9,173 nt of DNA from Gemmatimonadota bacterium (GCA_013002425.1 JABDJQ010000217.1:1-9173); one strand, 5' to 3'. Shown: positions 1 to 7,675, counted from the stretch's first letter. Program-made: numbers and translations. The notes: generated from the letters alone by a model not told the origin.

Positions 1-315
1 CGCCACGGCCGCTTCGCCTTCGGCCGCGTCGAGCATCGCGTTCCGGTCGTTCGGCGCCGTCAGAATCGCGAGCGCGATCTGACTCACCGGCGCGTTCACT
101 TTTTCGCAGATGGCGGCCGCGGCGGGCGCGTTCCCCTGCTTTACGTTGAAGATCACGTCCTGCCTCAGTTTCTTCGCGTTCAGCAGCGAAGCCCGCCCGA
201 TCACCCAGAGGCGCTCGAGCGCGATCGCCGTGATGACGACCCCGATTCCGAGAATGACGAACATGAAGGGGCCGCCCCCCTGAAAGAACGTCGCAAACAT
301 CGCAAACACGTCCAT
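1..315 (-). CDS. MotA/TolQ/ExbB proton-channel subunit (3' partial)
   Basis: The first 105 codons of an inner-membrane proton-channel protein; the gene runs off the window at position 1, so the C-terminal two helices are not seen. After MDVFAMFATFF the sequence GGGPFMFVILGIGVVITAIALERLWVI (residues 13-39) matches the first transmembrane segment of the ExbB/TolQ family, including the Gly-Gly-Pro entry and the Ile/Ala-Leu-Glu-Arg-Leu exit. The cytoplasmic part then shows the family's usual helical pattern (GNAPAAAAICEKVNAPVSQIALAIL) and reaches the AAEGEAAVA region. Full members have about 200-250 residues. The family forms pentameric channels that work with an ExbD/TolR partner and convert proton flow into movement of envelope proteins. 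The start at 315 follows AGGAGG by 10 nt. An internal ATG at 300 is a less likely start. The position directly behind the TPR genes marks the operon as a motor-driven envelope system. Confidence 0.93.
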   Translation of the reverse strand, partial: MDVFAMFATFFQGGGPFMFVILGIGVVITAIALERLWVIGRASLLNAKKLRQDVIFNVKQGNAPAAAAICEKVNAPVSQIALAILTAPNDRNAMLDAAEGEAAVA

Positions 316-317
316 GA

Positions 318-632
318 TCAATATTCCTCCTGCTGATCCAGCCCTTTCGGGGCGGTAATGATTCTCTTCGGAAAGATCGGCCGCGAAAGCCAGAAGTCGA
401 GGCCGGTCAAGTATCTCTTGTGCACTTCGTCGGCGTAGCGCGGCTGTTCGCGCGACGATATGAAGAGCACCTGCGGAAGGGGGATCTCCCCTTCGATATT
501 GATTTCGTCGAGCGTGCCGAGGTCCTTCTCCGTGCCCGCGCCGGCATCCGCGGCCGTTCCTGCAGCGGCGTGCGCGCTCGCGGGGCCGAGCAGGAAGAAG
601 AGCGCGACGATTCCGATCGTGAATCGCTTCAT
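318..632 (-). CDS. Small exported protein of unknown family
   Basis: A 104-residue protein. A signal peptide occupies residues 1 to about 23 (MKRFTIGIVALFFLLGPASA, then HAAA), followed by a low-complexity Ala/Gly/Thr linker to about 35. The remaining 65 residues are distinctive: a strand-like block DEINIEGEIPLPQVLFISSR (42-61), then an aromatic and basic stretch (RYADEVHKRYLTGLDFWLSRPIFPKRI, 65-91) and a polar tail. It is not recognised. The block Ile-x-Ile-x-Gly-x-Ile-x-x-Pro-x-Val-x-Phe-Ile resembles short periplasmic proteins coded next to ExbB-type motors, but that is recollection, not a search result. It is coupled on both sides: its ATG overlaps the lipoprotein stop by 4 nt (ATGA), and the channel gene starts 2 nt after its stop. 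GGAG lies 7 nt before the start. This tight placement implies co-translation with the motor and argues that it is real. Confidence 0.82.
   Translation of the reverse strand: MKRFTIGIVALFFLLGPASAHAAAGTAADAGAGTEKDLGTLDEINIEGEIPLPQVLFISSREQPRYADEVHKRYLTGLDFWLSRPIFPKRIITAPKGLDQQEEY
326..331 (-). promoter_or_regulatory. Strong ribosome-binding site of the proton-channel gene
   Basis: A perfect AGGAGG lies inside the last codons of the 104-residue protein gene, 10 nt before the ATG at 315. It is the strongest Shine-Dalgarno match in the window. It fixes the start at 315 rather than at the internal ATG at 300, and it may raise the level of the channel subunit relative to its upstream partners, as expected for a multimeric motor (inference). 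Confidence 0.85.
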
Positions 633-1465
633 CGTGAGTCTCCGTCGTTCATGAAAGCGGCGATTCCGTCGGGATCGAGGCCGTCGCCGATTTCTTCGTA
701 TTGTTTGAACCACTCAGCGCCCGCGGCGTCATCGAAGTAGTAGTACTTCGACACGATCGCGAGGTTGTAGTAGGGGGCGGGAAGCGACGGATCGATTTCG
801 ATCGCCCTGGCGAAGTACTCCTCCGCGGCTTTCGGATCGCCGCGATAGAGAAGCGCGATGCCGTAGTTATTCTGGTTGGCCGCGCTCCCGGTATCCGCGA
901 TCAGCGCGTTCTCGGCCGTTCGTTCGGCCCCGGCCAGATCGTCGCTCCGCAGATGGAGATACGCGAGCGAGGCGCCCTGATCGACCCAGTGCGCGCCGGG
1001 CACGGTCAGGCGCTCGCGGAGCGCGTCGGCTTCCGCGTAGCGCGCAGCCGCATCATAGTGAAGCGCCAGCGCGGTCAGAATCGCCGGGGACGCGGTGAAA
1101 TTCTCCGCGCAAGGTTCGAGCACGGCGATCGCTTCGTCGTGCTCTCCGCGATCGAAGCAGAGCTTCGCGAAAAGCGCCGCCGCCGGTTCGTAGAACGGGT
1201 CGCGATCGAGCGAGGCGCGGAGAGAGGCCCGTGCCGCATCGACTTCGCCCGTCTCCTGCTGAAGCGTGGCGGCCGCGTAGAACCAGTACGGTTCGTTCGG
1301 ATCGTGCGTCGCCCTTTCGAGCAGCGATTCGATCTGCACGCCCGCGCTCCCGGACGCCCCGGAATCGAGCACCGGGTCTTCGATCGCCGGTCCGCTGCCG
1401 CCGCAGCCGGTAAGAACGAAAGTCGCGATCGCGACCGACAGGAAGCAGTGTCGCCAACGCCTCAT
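629..1465 (-). CDS. TPR lipoprotein, AglT/GltE-like
   Basis: A 278-residue lipoprotein. The N-terminus is basic (MRRWRH), followed by a hydrophobic core and a perfect lipobox, LTGC, with the acylated Cys at 21. The next residues are Gly-Gly-Ser with no Asp at +2, which fits sorting to the outer membrane by the usual rule. Residues about 57-258 form some six TPR units; the clearest are 57-90, 91-124 and 194-227 (NNYGIALLYRGDPKAAEEYF, then ARAIEIDPS). The last unit carries an unusual YYYFDD. TPR lipoproteins of this size (AglT/GltE) sit beside AgmU/GltD in the myxobacterial gliding cluster, and the same adjacency here supports the match. It probably anchors the giant TPR protein or helps place the barrels at the outer membrane (inference). 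The ATG overlaps the previous TAA (TAATG); GGAG lies 8 nt upstream, inside the giant gene. The end overlaps the next start as ATGA. Confidence 0.93.
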   Translation of the reverse strand: MRRWRHCFLSVAIATFVLTGCGGSGPAIEDPVLDSGASGSAGVQIESLLERATHDPNEPYWFYAAATLQQETGEVDAARASLRASLDRDPFYEPAAALFAKLCFDRGEHDEAIAVLEPCAENFTASPAILTALALHYDAAARYAEADALRERLTVPGAHWVDQGASLAYLHLRSDDLAGAERTAENALIADTGSAANQNNYGIALLYRGDPKAAEEYFARAIEIDPSLPAPYYNLAIVSKYYYFDDAAGAEWFKQYEEIGDGLDPDGIAAFMNDGDSR

Positions 1466-4400
1466 TACTGGTTCTCCATCAGAAGTTCTTCGTCGATCGC
1501 ATCGTACGCGCCCGTCTTTTCGTCTTCGGTGGCGACGATCACGGGTTCGGGCGGCGCTTCCGCCGCCACGGTCGGGAACGCGAACGCCGGCATATGCAGG
1601 AATCGCTTCGCGACGCGAGGCCAGAGAAGTTCCCGTGTCTTCGCGATCCAGTTCCCGTCGTCTTCTTCGGCGTTCCGAGAGCGCCGGATCAGTTCGCCCC
1701 ACGCCTCTTCGCCGCGGTCGTAAAACTCCCACGCCTGTTCTTCGAGCACTTCCTGATACGCGAGCAGATCGTCGCCCGCGATGCCGGACGGCAGTTCGCT
1801 CGCGACGAGGCTCTCGCCGAAGTGAACGAGCGCTTCGCCGATCCGGTGCGCGGCGGCGCGGTTCCACGGCGCGGTTTCGCCCGCGACGCAGCTTCCGTAG
1901 ACCTGCAGCACTTCTTCGAGCGCCGCTTTCTTCGCTTCGATCGATGTCTGAATCGGTTGCGTCAATCGAAGCGCCCGATAGCGCGCGTGCGTCTCTTCGC
2001 CCGCCAGGAAATCGCCGCGCGCCAGTATCGAACGGTCCGCGAGTGCCGGATGCTCGGTGGCAAGCGTGCGATATTGCGCGAAGGCCGTGGACGGATCCCC
2101 GGCGATTTCGGAATAAGGCCGGCCCGCGGCCACCGTTTCGAGGTCGCGGTCGGCGCGCTTGCCCAGAATCGCGAACGCCGCGAGCGTGTCTTCGGGGAAG
2201 CGTTCCAGATACTGCGTGTAAATCGTTTCGGCCGTAAAAGAATCACCCGAAGCGAGCAGAAGGTCGGCCGCCTTCATGAGAGCCGGGCCGGCGTCGCTGT
2301 CGTCCGGGAAGCGCGTGGAGAATCGCTCGAACGCGCGGGCGGCGGCGGCGCTGTTTCCGTTCTCTTCCCACGACTCCGCGATCTGAAGATGCGAGTCCTT
2401 GACCCATTCACTTTCGGGTTCGCGCTCGATCAACATGTTCCAGGCGCGGACGGCGTCGTCGACACGCTCGCCGGCGCGGTACGCGATCCCGGCGCGGTAG
2501 AGCGCCGCGCCTGCATGTTCGTACTCGGGGTGGCGAAGCGCCAGGTTCTCGAACTGGCGCGCGGCATCGAGCGCGCGCGACGAATCCGCCGCGGTCTGCT
2601 CGGCAAGGCGGTGCAGAGAAACGGGCACGGCGCTTCGGAGCGCCGTTGCGAGAGAGTCGCGCCCGAGGCCGGTCGCGACCCGTGCCGCTTCTTCGTATGC
2701 GGTGGCCGCCCGCTCGAACCGTTCGTCGTCGAAAAGGATCTGCGCGCGAAGCTGCGCGGCGGTGGCCGCCCGTTCGTCACGCGGACAGCGCGAAGCGAAA
2801 CGAGCGAGGCTGGTGTCGGCAAGATCGTTCCAGCCGTGCAGATAGGCGATGCTCGCTTTCCGCCAGAGGAGATCCGCGAGGCGGGCTTCGTCCGTGACCG
2901 CGTTTTCGTGACCCGTGATCGCGCTCATGAGCTTCTGCGCGAGTGAATCGGGGCCGGTCTCGTCTTCGCCTTTCGCGGCCTCGTACCATCTGTCGTGTGT
3001 CGCCACGATCTGGAACGCCGCGTCTTCGCGCACGCGGAGGGAGTCGGACTCCGCAGCCATCCCGTAGTGATCGATCGCGGCCGCGTACCGCGCGAGTTCG
3101 GCCGCGGCTTCACCCGCGTAATAGTGCACGGTCGCGAGGCCATCGCGCTTCTTCGCGATTCCATCGCGCTTCTTCGCGATTCCATCGCGCTGGTCCCAGA
3201 GGCCGAGCAGCGTCTCGTAGCGGGCGTATGCCGCTTCCCAGTCACGCGTATCTCCCGACTCGCGCGCCGTGAGGTGCTCGGCAACCGCGAGTTTGCGGTA
3301 GCTGTCGAACGCGAACGCGTCTCCGAGAGCGCGCAGCGAGTCGACGTCATTTGCCTCGTGCCAGGGCGAGCCGGGCAGGAACCGCGGCGCGAACTCCTCG
3401 CGCGCCGCCATCGCCAGGTCTTTCCGGTTCGCCTGTTCGTACGTGTCGATCAGGCGTTTCGCGGTCTGAATCGCTTCGCCGTCCGTTTCGTACCGGGCAA
3501 GCCAGAGCCGGTCCGCCTGTCCGGATTCGTCGTACAGACTGAAGCGGCGGTAGAGGCGTGAAAGCCCGCGCAGGATGCCGCGCTCGTATCCACGTTCGTC
3601 GTTCGCGTCGAACAGCGCCTCGAACGTGGCCGCGCCGCCGCCGCGGGCGAGCGAATGAATCAGGTACTCTTCGGATTCCGTCCGAAGATCCGCGGCGAGG
3701 GAGTCACCGAGCGACTGCGAATGATCCAGCAGTCTGCGGAAGGAGCGCGCCGCTTCGTCGTAATCTTCAAAGCTGAAGTAAGACCAGCCGATCTTGTAAA
3801 GCGCGATGGCCGCGAGTTCCGGATCCGTGCCGGCGGCCGCTTCTTCGAAGTGCGGCACGGCTTCGCGATGACGCTTTCCGAGGAAGAGATCGTCGCCGAT
3901 GCGAAGATGCGATTCCTGGTAGTACGGCGACTCCGGATACTCGCGCACGAGCCGCGCCAGCGATTCCACTCCTGTCGCGTCGCTCTGCTCGAGCCGGATC
4001 ATCCCGATGTGAAACAGCACGGCGTCGAGATGCGGGAAGTCGTGGTCTTCGGCCAGTATTGATTCGTAGAGCGCAAGCGCCGGGGCGTAATCGATGAACG
4101 GAGTCGCGCCCCCGGTCCCCTCGAGAAACGCCGCCATCGTTTTCTGGAACTGTTCCTTGTCGCGCGTCAGGTACTGGTCGGCAAGACGAAACCGTACGTC
4201 GGCCCGGGTCGCCTCGTTCGCGTAGTCGTTCAGGAAACGCGAGAAGCGATCGATCGCCTCGTCACGGAGGGGCGCCAGCTCCTGGGCGTGCGCCCGTTCG
4301 TCGGTAGCGATCGCGAGCGTATACGCGATCCCCTCGCCGGCGGCGTGATGTTCCGCGGCCGCCGCATCGAGCGCCGCGGCCACGATCGCGCGTCCCGCGG

Positions 4401-6207
4401 CGTTTCTGGCCGCCGCCAGCTCTTCCTGTCGTGCGAGCAGCCGTTTCCGTTCGTCCTCCCAGGCGATGATCCGGCGCTCCGCTTCGTTTTCCGCCAGCGC
4501 GGAGTCGATCACGGCCGCGATCCGGTCCGCCCGGATCTCCTGGCGATCCGATTCCTTTGCGAGCGCCTGAACTCCGTTCGTAAGATTCGGAATCCAGCGT
4601 TCGCGAAGCGACCGGTCGAGAACGGGCGGCATCTTCTCGCCGTGCCCGGCCGACCACGAGCCGAGCTCGAACGCCAGTGAGTCTTCGTGGGCGAGAAGCT
4701 GTTCGGGGGTCGGCACGCCGTCCGGGAACTTCCGCTCCCGGCTTCGGTTCGGACCGTCGACGTAAAACGAATGCAGCGCGCCGCCGATCGCCATATTTCG
4801 CTCAGCGCGTGTGATGACCGATGCCGTTTTCCGCGCGATCCGGTCCTTCGTTCGCTCGGTGAGCGTTTCGAGTTCGATCACGGCGGCCGTGACGCTCGCC
4901 ACGAGACGATCGATCCACGCGCCATGTTCGATGACGCCGTTCCGTTCTTTCGCGATCGCGCGGCGCCCTTCCTCGAGGTAGGCGCGGAGGCGCGCGGCAT
5001 GCTCGCGCTCCATTCGAATCTTCGCATCGAGTTCGATCCGCGCCCCTTCGTTCTCCGCGCTCTCCCGGTCGATCGAGTCGATCTCGTTCCAGGCGGAGTG
5101 GTCGGGAAGCGAGTGAAGCGACGCGAGGTCACGATCGATACGCGTCGGGAAGGAGAGCAGGTCGTCGGCGCGCGGCACGAATACTTCGTTCCTGCGGAGG
5201 TCCGCGCCGCGATCGGCGCGATCGGCGTGGCGCTCGTCGAGAGCCTTCGCGTCGAGGGCCAGTGCGTTCCCGGCGCGCAGCCCCGTTTCCCACTCGTTCC
5301 AGAGGGAGTCGGTACGCCCGGCCGGCGCTTTCGCGAGACCCTCCAGCGCCTCTCCCTCGCGTAGCCAGGCGTCTTCGGCGGGTGCCAGAACCCGGCAGGC
5401 GTCTTCCCATTTCTGTTCGCCGAGCAGGAGCGAAGCAAGTTGCAGCGCCGGGGCGGGATTGCTTCCGATGAAGGCGGATTTCGCGATCTCCTCGCGCGCC
5501 TCCCCGGTCTTCCCGGTGGCGAGCAGATGGAGCGCATATACGTGGGCGGCATCCGCCGCAACCGGGCCATCGTACGGAATGCGGGCGCGATACGGAGCGG
5601 GATCCGCGCCGTCGCGTACGGCAAGAGTCATCAGGCGAAAGTTCGCGCGGGCGATGAGGTCCGTTTCGAAGGGCGTGCGCGCTTCCCGCTTCGCGAGCGC
5701 TTCGAGCGAAGAGTGCATGTCCTGACCACTCTCCGCGCCGAGCACGATGCGCGCATAGAGCGAGAACGGCGTGTCCGTGCCTCCGATCGCCTCGAGATCC
5801 GCGGCGCCGAAGGCGGGGAGCGGAGTGCCGGCCCGATCCGCGAGATCGAAGAGCCGAATCCAGAGCGACGCCTCCTCGTCTCTGTCGTGCGAAGCCGCCC
5901 AGTCGACGAGTTCGCTCCACGCCTCGGCGCGAAAGAGCGCGCGGGCGAGATGCGCGCGAAGCACGAGAGCGCGTGCGTCCCGTTCGCCGAGTTCGGCGCC
6001 GGCCGGCGGGAGCGGCTTATTCGCGATCTCGCGCCAGGCGCCGGCCAGGTCGCCGCGCGACCAGAGATCGATCGCGCGCCGCAGGTGGTGCTCGTCCCAG
6101 TCGTACTCATGCGCCGTTCCGCTCGTTTCCGCTTTCGCGGGCGACGGGCCTGCCGTCGCGAAGAGAGCAAGCGCGAGAACGCACATATGGAGAAAGCGAA
6201 GGTGCAT
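1465..6207 (-). CDS. Giant periplasmic TPR protein, AgmU/GltD-like
   Basis: A 1580-residue exported helical-repeat protein. Residues 1-26 are a signal peptide cut after AKA. Residues about 36-330 form a degenerate helical solenoid. Coiled-coil blocks follow at about 375-470 and 550-620, around a less regular section. Clear TPRs run from about 650 to 850, including YPESPYYQESHLRIGDDLF (757-775) and ALYKIGWSYFSFEDYDEAARSF (802-823), and again from about 1020 to 1350 (for example 1216-1248, 1263-1300, 1308-1340). The ALYK-x-GW-x-x-F signature is typical of AgmU/GltD, the periplasmic TPR component of the Myxococcus gliding machine, which from memory is somewhat shorter. The C-terminus (1470-1540) is an aromatic-rich helical region followed by an acidic tail. 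It probably acts as a periplasmic scaffold. A 21-bp repeat encodes residues 1007-1023. The ribosome-binding site is weak (GGTG). The stop shares one base with the next ATG. Confidence 0.95.
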   Translation of the reverse strand: MHLRFLHMCVLALALFATAGPSPAKAETSGTAHEYDWDEHHLRRAIDLWSRGDLAGAWREIANKPLPPAGAELGERDARALVLRAHLARALFRAEAWSELVDWAASHDRDEEASLWIRLFDLADRAGTPLPAFGAADLEAIGGTDTPFSLYARIVLGAESGQDMHSSLEALAKREARTPFETDLIARANFRLMTLAVRDGADPAPYRARIPYDGPVAADAAHVYALHLLATGKTGEAREEIAKSAFIGSNPAPALQLASLLLGEQKWEDACRVLAPAEDAWLREGEALEGLAKAPAGRTDSLWNEWETGLRAGNALALDAKALDERHADRADRGADLRRNEVFVPRADDLLSFPTRIDRDLASLHSLPDHSAWNEIDSIDRESAENEGARIELDAKIRMEREHAARLRAYLEEGRRAIAKERNGVIEHGAWIDRLVASVTAAVIELETLTERTKDRIARKTASVITRAERNMAIGGALHSFYVDGPNRSRERKFPDGVPTPEQLLAHEDSLAFELGSWSAGHGEKMPPVLDRSLRERWIPNLTNGVQALAKESDRQEIRADRIAAVIDSALAENEAERRIIAWEDERKRLLARQEELAAARNAAGRAIVAAALDAAAAEHHAAGEGIAYTLAIATDERAHAQELAPLRDEAIDRFSRFLNDYANEATRADVRFRLADQYLTRDKEQFQKTMAAFLEGTGGATPFIDYAPALALYESILAEDHDFPHLDAVLFHIGMIRLEQSDATGVESLARLVREYPESPYYQESHLRIGDDLFLGKRHREAVPHFEEAAAGTDPELAAIALYKIGWSYFSFEDYDEAARSFRRLLDHSQSLGDSLAADLRTESEEYLIHSLARGGGAATFEALFDANDERGYERGILRGLSRLYRRFSLYDESGQADRLWLARYETDGEAIQTAKRLIDTYEQANRKDLAMAAREEFAPRFLPGSPWHEANDVDSLRALGDAFAFDSYRKLAVAEHLTARESGDTRDWEAAYARYETLLGLWDQRDGIAKKRDGIAKKRDGLATVHYYAGEAAAELARYAAAIDHYGMAAESDSLRVREDAAFQIVATHDRWYEAAKGEDETGPDSLAQKLMSAITGHENAVTDEARLADLLWRKASIAYLHGWNDLADTSLARFASRCPRDERAATAAQLRAQILFDDERFERAATAYEEAARVATGLGRDSLATALRSAVPVSLHRLAEQTAADSSRALDAARQFENLALRHPEYEHAGAALYRAGIAYRAGERVDDAVRAWNMLIEREPESEWVKDSHLQIAESWEENGNSAAAARAFERFSTRFPDDSDAGPALMKAADLLLASGDSFTAETIYTQYLERFPEDTLAAFAILGKRADRDLETVAAGRPYSEIAGDPSTAFAQYRTLATEHPALADRSILARGDFLAGEETHARYRALRLTQPIQTSIEAKKAALEEVLQVYGSCVAGETAPWNRAAAHRIGEALVHFGESLVASELPSGIAGDDLLAYQEVLEEQAWEFYDRGEEAWGELIRRSRNAEEDDGNWIAKTRELLWPRVAKRFLHMPAFAFPTVAAEAPPEPVIVATEDEKTGAYDAIDEELLMENQ
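3141..3191 (-). repeat. 21-bp in-frame tandem repeat, 2.4 copies
   Basis: Two identical 21-bp units (3141-3161 and 3162-3182), followed by 9 bases of a third (3183-3191). The period keeps the frame and encodes Arg-Asp-Gly-Ile-Ala-Lys-Lys twice, then Arg-Asp-Gly-Leu, at residues 1007-1024 of the giant TPR protein. The lack of any difference between the two units suggests a recent duplication. It falls in a loop between helical repeats. Confidence 0.95.
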
Positions 6208-6210
6208 CGG

Positions 6211-7059
6211 CTATTTCACCCGCAGATCGCTGGGGATTTCGTTCGCGAGCTCCGGCGTCCACGACGCCAGATCGAGCTCGAGGAAATTCAGTTTGTCCTT
6301 TGCGGGGTCGATCGTGACGCGGACCGGTTCGACGGCCGTCCAGCGGTCGCCTTCGAGCCCGATCCGGATCTCCTGCGCGCGCGGTTCGATGAACTGGTGG
6401 AACACTTTCACGAGGCCGCCCCGGTCGAGCGAACCGCGGGTCGCTTCGTCGATCGGCACGCGCGTGATGCGATCATCATCCAGCAGCACGATCGACTGCG
6501 GCGCCGGCGATCCCGGAAGCGAGCGGAGCAGCACGACCAGTGCCGTGGTCTGACGCGACGCGAAGTCTTCGTCGAGCCACTGCAGCCGTTCGGCCTGGCG
6601 CGCGAGCACCGAGTCCATGCGCGCGAGTTCGTCTTCGAGCTCCGCGATCTCCCGCGCGCTCTCCAGGATCGAGCGCTTCTCGAGGTCGGCGTCACCGGCG
6701 GCGACCAGGGCCCGATCGTCTTCGAGCTCCGCGAGCATCTCCTGCAGTTTCAGATAGCGCGGGTCGAGTTCTTTCGCGATCCCGGAATCCTCCATGCGAT
6801 AGATCTGGCGCAGAAGATCGAGCTGCGCCCGCACGAAGTCCTTGTTCGCGCGCAGAAACGGCAGCGTCACCTTCTTCGCTTTCGGCGGTTTGACCTTCTC
6901 GATCTCGAGCGCCGTTTTCGCAGGTTCCTCCTGCGCCGTTTCTTCTGCAAACGCGGAGGAGAACGTCGTCACGAGAACCCCGAGAAGGAACGCGACGAAG
7001 AGCAGGCCGGAGAGCGCGTCGCCGCCCGTCAGGCGATGTCCGTTGTGCCGGGATCGCAT
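6211..7059 (-). CDS. Signal-anchored periplasmic coiled-coil protein
   Basis: A 282-residue protein not recognised as a named family. It has a basic N-terminus, a hydrophobic segment at 17-36 (LSGLLFVAFLLGVLVTTFSS) and then AFA-EE, which could be either a cleaved signal peptide or an inner-membrane anchor. A Lys/Pro/Glu-rich stretch follows (43-64). Residues about 72-168 are almost wholly helical with heptad-like spacing and alternating charge, broken near 90-100, and so predict a coiled coil. Residues about 173-282 turn to beta-strand and loop (IVLLDDDRITRV, QEIRIGLEGDRWTAVEPVRVTI, DKLNFLELDLASWTPEL). The start at 7059 follows GGAGG by 8 nt and lies 2 nt after the previous stop; the next gene begins 3 nt downstream. 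It sits between the PepSY-like and giant TPR genes, so a structural role in the periplasmic part of the complex is plausible but inferred. Confidence 0.85.
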   Translation of the reverse strand: MRSRHNGHRLTGGDALSGLLFVAFLLGVLVTTFSSAFAEETAQEEPAKTALEIEKVKPPKAKKVTLPFLRANKDFVRAQLDLLRQIYRMEDSGIAKELDPRYLKLQEMLAELEDDRALVAAGDADLEKRSILESAREIAELEDELARMDSVLARQAERLQWLDEDFASRQTTALVVLLRSLPGSPAPQSIVLLDDDRITRVPIDEATRGSLDRGGLVKVFHQFIEPRAQEIRIGLEGDRWTAVEPVRVTIDPAKDKLNFLELDLASWTPELANEIPSDLRVK

Positions 7060-7061
7060 CG

Positions 7062-7670
7062 CTACCCCCTCCATTTCTTGACGATGTCGCCCGAAGACGC
7101 GTCGACGAGAACGAACAGCGAAGGCGACGATTCGGACGAATAGACGAGGGCCCATGTGGCCTTGTTCGGCTCGTCGTGATGCAGCACGCCCCGGACGAGC
7201 ATCATCGACTCGAGCGCGCCGGCATGCTTCGCGCGAAAATCGATCCCGGCGTCTTTCTCCGCTTTCAGGAACGCCTGTTCGCTGTCGATCCAGGTCTCGG
7301 GAAGGGCCGGGGCGTCGAAGATGAAGCCGAGGTCCGTGGCCACTTCGATCTTCCCGTTCTCGATCGAGTAGACGCGGTACTTGTCGCGCGAGGGGGAGAG
7401 ATAGAGATATCCCCACCGCTCTGCGTTGCCGCCGGCGTCGACCGGCTCGTCGTTCTCGACATAGATGAGGCGCGCGTCTTCGGCCCATGCGAGCGCCGCC
7501 GCCTGCGCGAGCTCGATGCCGCCGCGCGCACTGAACGGAGCGCCCCCGGCCTCCGCGCATTCGGGCGCCTGCAGCACGAACATGCCGAGCCCCGCCATCG
7601 CCCAGAGGCCGTACCGCGCGCGACGCGGGCCGCGCCGAAACCGTCTCATCGTCATTTGCATTCCCGTCAT
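7062..7670 (-). CDS. Secreted PepSY-like domain protein
   Basis: A 202-residue protein. The N-terminus is strongly basic (MRRFRRGPRRARY), followed by a hydrophobic stretch at about 21-35 and a probable signal peptidase I site after Ala-Glu-Ala at 39-41. The Cys at 38 lacks a lipobox, so it is not a lipoprotein. The mature part looks like two PepSY-type halves. The first has AAALAWAEDARLIYV (58-71) and WGYLYLSPSRDKYRVYS. The second has WIDSEQAFLKAEKDAG (127-142) and ends in WALVYSS, then LFVLVDASSGDIV (185-197), close to the PepSY ending of hydrophobic strand plus VDA-x-x-G. PepSY domains are known as inhibitory or binding modules of exported enzymes; no partner enzyme is seen here. The start at 7670 is chosen because AGGAG lies 5 nt upstream and overlaps the preceding stop codon. 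The family assignment is by pattern only. Confidence 0.82.
   Translation of the reverse strand: MTGMQMTMRRFRRGPRRARYGLWAMAGLGMFVLQAPECAEAGGAPFSARGGIELAQAAALAWAEDARLIYVENDEPVDAGGNAERWGYLYLSPSRDKYRVYSIENGKIEVATDLGFIFDAPALPETWIDSEQAFLKAEKDAGIDFRAKHAGALESMMLVRGVLHHDEPNKATWALVYSSESSPSLFVLVDASSGDIVKKWRG
7068..7072 (-). promoter_or_regulatory. Ribosome-binding site of the coiled-coil protein gene
   Basis: GGAGG within the final Trp-Arg-Gly codons of the PepSY-like gene lies 8 nt before the ATG at 7059. The other possible ATG, at 7074, would overlap this site and has no good Shine-Dalgarno sequence of its own. The start at 7059 is therefore preferred. Confidence 0.8.
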
Positions 7671-7675
7671 ATCCG

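Noticed and set aside
318..713. Longer start for the 104-residue protein
   Set aside because: The extension is Arg-rich shadow sequence within the lipoprotein gene; the ATG at 632 gives a signal peptide, a GGAG site and the common ATGA overlap.
701..1723. A 340-codon open frame on the plus strand
   Set aside because: Antisense to the TPR lipoprotein gene, whose lipobox and TPRs are unambiguous; the plus-strand product has no supportable feature.
629..1867. Longer start for the TPR lipoprotein
   Set aside because: It would overlap the giant TPR gene by about 400 bases and move the LTGC lipobox far inside the protein.
1594..2946. A 450-codon open frame on the plus strand
   Set aside because: Antisense to the clear TPR region of the giant gene; Arg/Ala/Gly-rich composition without recognisable motifs, as expected for a shadow frame.
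5440..7143. A 567-codon open frame on the plus strand
   Set aside because: It lies antisense to the giant TPR and coiled-coil genes, is very rich in Arg with no domain or signal, and is explained by the high-GC codon pattern of the minus-strand genes.
6211..7560. Longer start for the coiled-coil protein gene
   Set aside because: The extra residues overlap the PepSY-like gene out of frame and look random; the ATG at 7059 has GGAGG at ideal spacing and restores an N-terminal signal.
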